Shown piece by piece: positions 5,620 through 6,659 of a stretch of DNA of 6,659 bases. Source of the DNA: Candidatus Bathyarchaeota archaeon. Its GTDB lineage: Archaea > Thermoproteota > Bathyarchaeia > Bathyarchaeales > Bathycorpusculaceae. Location of the stretch: the NCBI GenBank assembly GCA_030589055.1, contig JAUUWK010000062.1, positions 1 through 6,659 of the forward strand, written 5' to 3'. Position 1 is the first letter of the stretch. Every line of letters begins with the position of its first letter. Below the pieces are notes generated by a model that was not told the origin of the DNA, did not search any database, and saw only the letters and a list, made by a program, of their open reading frames with translations. Position numbers and translations under genes: made by a program.

Positions 5620-5657
5620 CGACTTCCCCTAAAACCCTTATAGATGGGCAGAAGTCG
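5620..5657. repeat. Interrupted inverted repeat around a TATA-like word
   Basis: CGACTTC (5620-5626) and GAAGTCG (5651-5657) are perfectly complementary. CCC (5627-5629) and GGG (5646-5648) extend the stem after a CA bulge, giving 10 pairs around a 16-base loop that contains CTTATAG (5637-5643). It may be an operator around a promoter, or a structured 3' end of the surface-protein transcript. A GC-rich run (5611-5620) lies beside it. Confidence 0.4.
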
Positions 5658-5669
5658 ATTACCTATATC

Positions 5670-5691
5670 AAAAATTCACACGTGATTTTTT
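5670..5691 (+). terminator. AT-rich hairpin with T-tract behind the surface-protein gene
   Basis: AAAAATTCA (5670-5678) pairs with TGATTTTTT (5683-5691) except for one mismatch, around the loop CACG, and ends in six T. It lies about 155 bases after the stop at 5516 and ahead of the promoter at 5757, so it could end the surface-protein transcript. The rest of 5517-5756 holds no convincing gene. Confidence 0.4.
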
Positions 5692-5756
5692 CTAGATTTT
5701 AATCAAGTAGTTCTTGTCCTGTGAAAGAAACAAGCATCAGAGATGGGAATACGGAA

Positions 5757-5762
5757 TATATA
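5757..5762 (+). promoter_or_regulatory. TATA box of the small basic protein gene
   Basis: TATATA within GGAATATATAGC, centre about 5759.5, predicts a transcript start at about 5785. The ATG of a 7-codon mini-ORF is at 5783, and the gene itself starts at 5803. Confidence 0.5.
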
Positions 5763-5782
5763 GCATCTTAACCATATAGAAA

Positions 5783-5806
5783 ATGGAATACTGGATTGAT
5801 GCATGA
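5783..5806 (+). promoter_or_regulatory. 7-codon upstream ORF overlapping the gene start by ATGA
   Basis: ATG to TGA encodes MEYWIDA. Its TGA (5804-5806) overlaps the ATG at 5803-5805, the usual geometry of translational coupling. The downstream gene has no clear SD, so coupling would explain how it is started. Very short and unproven. Confidence 0.25.
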
Positions 5807-6132
5807 TGCACAAGAGAGGCACACACAAGACATGGCGAAAAGAGAAGCCGATTCTAGGCTACAAGAGAGCAAGAAAACTAGTAGAGAAAACCGTTAAGGA
5901 CAGCGTTCGTCACATGAAAATGGTAAGACGATTAGACAACATAATTATAGAGTCAATATATACTGATTCATGGGGAGAAATAGCCATATATACCATCAAA
6001 GGATACATTGAAGCGCAAGTAAAAACAGGATTTTTCTCGACAAAACAAGGCAAAAAAGTCTTCACTGCGACAGCCAAAGCGAAAACCGGGGAAATGCTGG
6101 TAATCAATTGGGAACCTGGTGTTATAAACTAA
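5803..6132 (+). CDS. Small basic protein of unknown function
   Basis: I do not recognise this 109-residue protein. The first 44 residues hold 16 Lys or Arg and look helical, which suits binding to nucleic acid or to an acidic surface. Residues 47-104 look like alternating beta strands with W57-G-E-I, G67-Y-I-E, and a closing T-G-E-M-L-V-I-N-W near 95-103. The pattern resembles small alpha/beta folds that end in a T-G-E turn, such as PepSY-like domains, but the likeness is weak. There is no signal peptide, membrane helix or Cys. Two ATGs stand in tandem (5803 and 5806); Met38 or Met40 would drop most of the basic part. It has its own TATA box and ends with TAA, so it looks like a single-gene unit. 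Confidence 0.75.
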   Translation: MMHKRGTHKTWRKEKPILGYKRARKLVEKTVKDSVRHMKMVRRLDNIIIESIYTDSWGEIAIYTIKGYIEAQVKTGFFSTKQGKKVFTATAKAKTGEMLVINWEPGVIN

Positions 6133-6150
6133 TCGACGGTAAAGGACATA

Positions 6151-6215
6151 CATGAAGTCTAAAAAGACTTTGTGAATCGACTTGTGCTGCGAGGGTGTTA
6201 CAATCTTTTTCGTTT
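6151..6215 (+). terminator. Hairpin and T-tracts between convergent small genes
   Basis: CATGAAGTCT (6151-6160) pairs with AGACTTTGTG (6165-6174) over 10 bases (two G-U) around AAAA. Five T and four T follow at 6206-6215. The hairpin is flanked by the direct repeat AATCGAC (6131-6137 and 6175-6181). It would end the transcript of the basic protein gene just before the convergent coiled-coil gene's stop at 6218. Confidence 0.45.
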
Positions 6216-6217
6216 TA

Positions 6218-6505
6218 TTAGCTTAGGGATACAGAGTTTTCAAGTTCTTGACATTGGTGCTTTAGTTCCGAGAGTTCATTCTTTAACGTTTGTATCCGGC
6301 GGTCCATAATTTCGATTTTTTCTTCGGCTTTGAGTTGTAGTTTTTCTTTTAAGGCCAACAAGCTTCGCTTCTCTTCCATCAAAGAAATTTCTTCCTTTTC
6401 TAACCCTCGTAAAACTAGTAAGGGTTCTTCTCCATTATTACTTTGTTCTTCAACTATTTTTTTCTTAAATATGCTTACTATATTCTCAACCTCCTGTTTC
6501 AACAT
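6218..6505 (-). CDS. Small coiled-coil protein of unknown function
   Basis: A 95-residue, highly charged protein. Residues 34-92 are rich in Glu, Lys and Leu with heptad-like spacing (for example L-K-E-K-L-Q-L-K and I-Q-T-L-K-N-E-L-S-E-L), so a long coiled coil is likely. Residues 1-20 may form another helix, with a polar break (N23-N24-G25) between. One Cys (C85) could link a dimer. There is no signal peptide or membrane helix, so it is probably cytoplasmic. The family is not recognised; the fold suits an oligomerisation or adaptor protein. The ATG at 6503-6505 has no SD but stands where a leaderless transcript would begin. An AGGAGGT lies inside codons 4-6 with no normal start codon behind it. 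It ends with TAA, convergent with the basic protein gene. Confidence 0.75.
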   Translation of the reverse strand: MLKQEVENIVSIFKKKIVEEQSNNGEEPLLVLRGLEKEEISLMEEKRSLLALKEKLQLKAEEKIEIMDRRIQTLKNELSELKHQCQELENSVSLS

Positions 6506-6521
6506 GAGGTGTATTGTCTCG

Positions 6522-6533
6522 TAATAAATAATA
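6522..6533 (-). promoter_or_regulatory. TATA box of the coiled-coil gene
   Basis: TATTATTTATTA on the minus strand, centre about 6528, predicts a transcript start close to the ATG at 6505. This fits a leaderless transcript and the missing SD. Confidence 0.45.
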
Positions 6534-6659
6534 CTTTATTCCTCAAAACGATATAATCAGACTTCCGAATCAGAATTGTCGAAACCACTCTAGCGTGCTT
6601 CTTGACATTAAAAGTCGAGAGGACGAACCACGGATAGACAGAAGATATGTCCCACGAAG
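6534..6659. other. Window end without a supported gene
   Basis: Several frames are open to the edge on both strands but none shows a recognisable motif, start site or promoter in a consistent place. A TATA-like GATATAATC near 6549-6557 (+) could belong to a gene starting beyond the window. Confidence 0.3.

Noticed and set aside
6499..6659. Minus-strand frame open to the window edge, overlapping the coiled-coil start
   Set aside because: No motif, no visible start, and it crosses the promoter of the coiled-coil gene.
1..6659. tRNA, rRNA, CRISPR array, insertion sequence or integrase
   Set aside because: I looked on both strands and saw no cloverleaf, no regularly spaced repeats, and no transposase or integrase motif.

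Overview
The window looks like archaeal chromosome, most likely from an uncultured lineage close to Bathyarchaeia; this placement is inferred from style, with no marker gene. The reasons are TATA-box-like promoters 23-26 nt ahead of inferred transcript starts, U-tract terminators, short leaders with Shine-Dalgarno (SD) sites next to apparently leaderless starts, GTG and TTG starts, surface proteins with cohesin-like domains, and a C-terminal PE-x-P stalk followed by a membrane anchor. All 21 Trp codons in the called genes are TGG, and TGA ends three of them, so TGA is an ordinary stop here.

Layout. Positions 1-131 (+) hold the last codons of a surface protein whose membrane anchor is cut off by an in-frame TGA. 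A convergent terminator zone (132-279) separates it from a minus-strand pair: a COG2509-type FAD-dependent oxidoreductase (1047-2420) and, 5 bp behind it, a zinc-ribbon protein with a duplicated Y-x-P-[FV]-W motif (280-1041). Upstream on the same strand lie a small cupin (2539-2880) and a membrane-tethered DNA-binding protein (3075-3962). The latter has a winged helix inside, one membrane helix, and a cohesin-like domain outside. Across a 435-bp divergent region stands a second cohesin-like surface protein (4398-5516, +) with a signal peptide, an Ig-like domain, a membrane helix and a cytoplasmic tail. Then come a small basic orphan protein (5803-6132, +) and a small coiled-coil protein (6218-6505, -).

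The most interesting unit is the divergent pair at 3075-5516. Both outside domains carry the same LYAW-x2-R signature, but one belongs to a membrane-bound transcription factor and the other to a surface protein. The shared intergenic region holds an interrupted palindrome, the same 9-base TATA-type word (TTTAAATAA) facing both genes, and a 10-codon upstream ORF running into a hairpin that carries the SD of the surface-protein gene. A one-component system that senses at the cell surface and regulates its own surface partner is a reasonable hypothesis. The remaining genes look like ordinary housekeeping or accessory archaeal genes.
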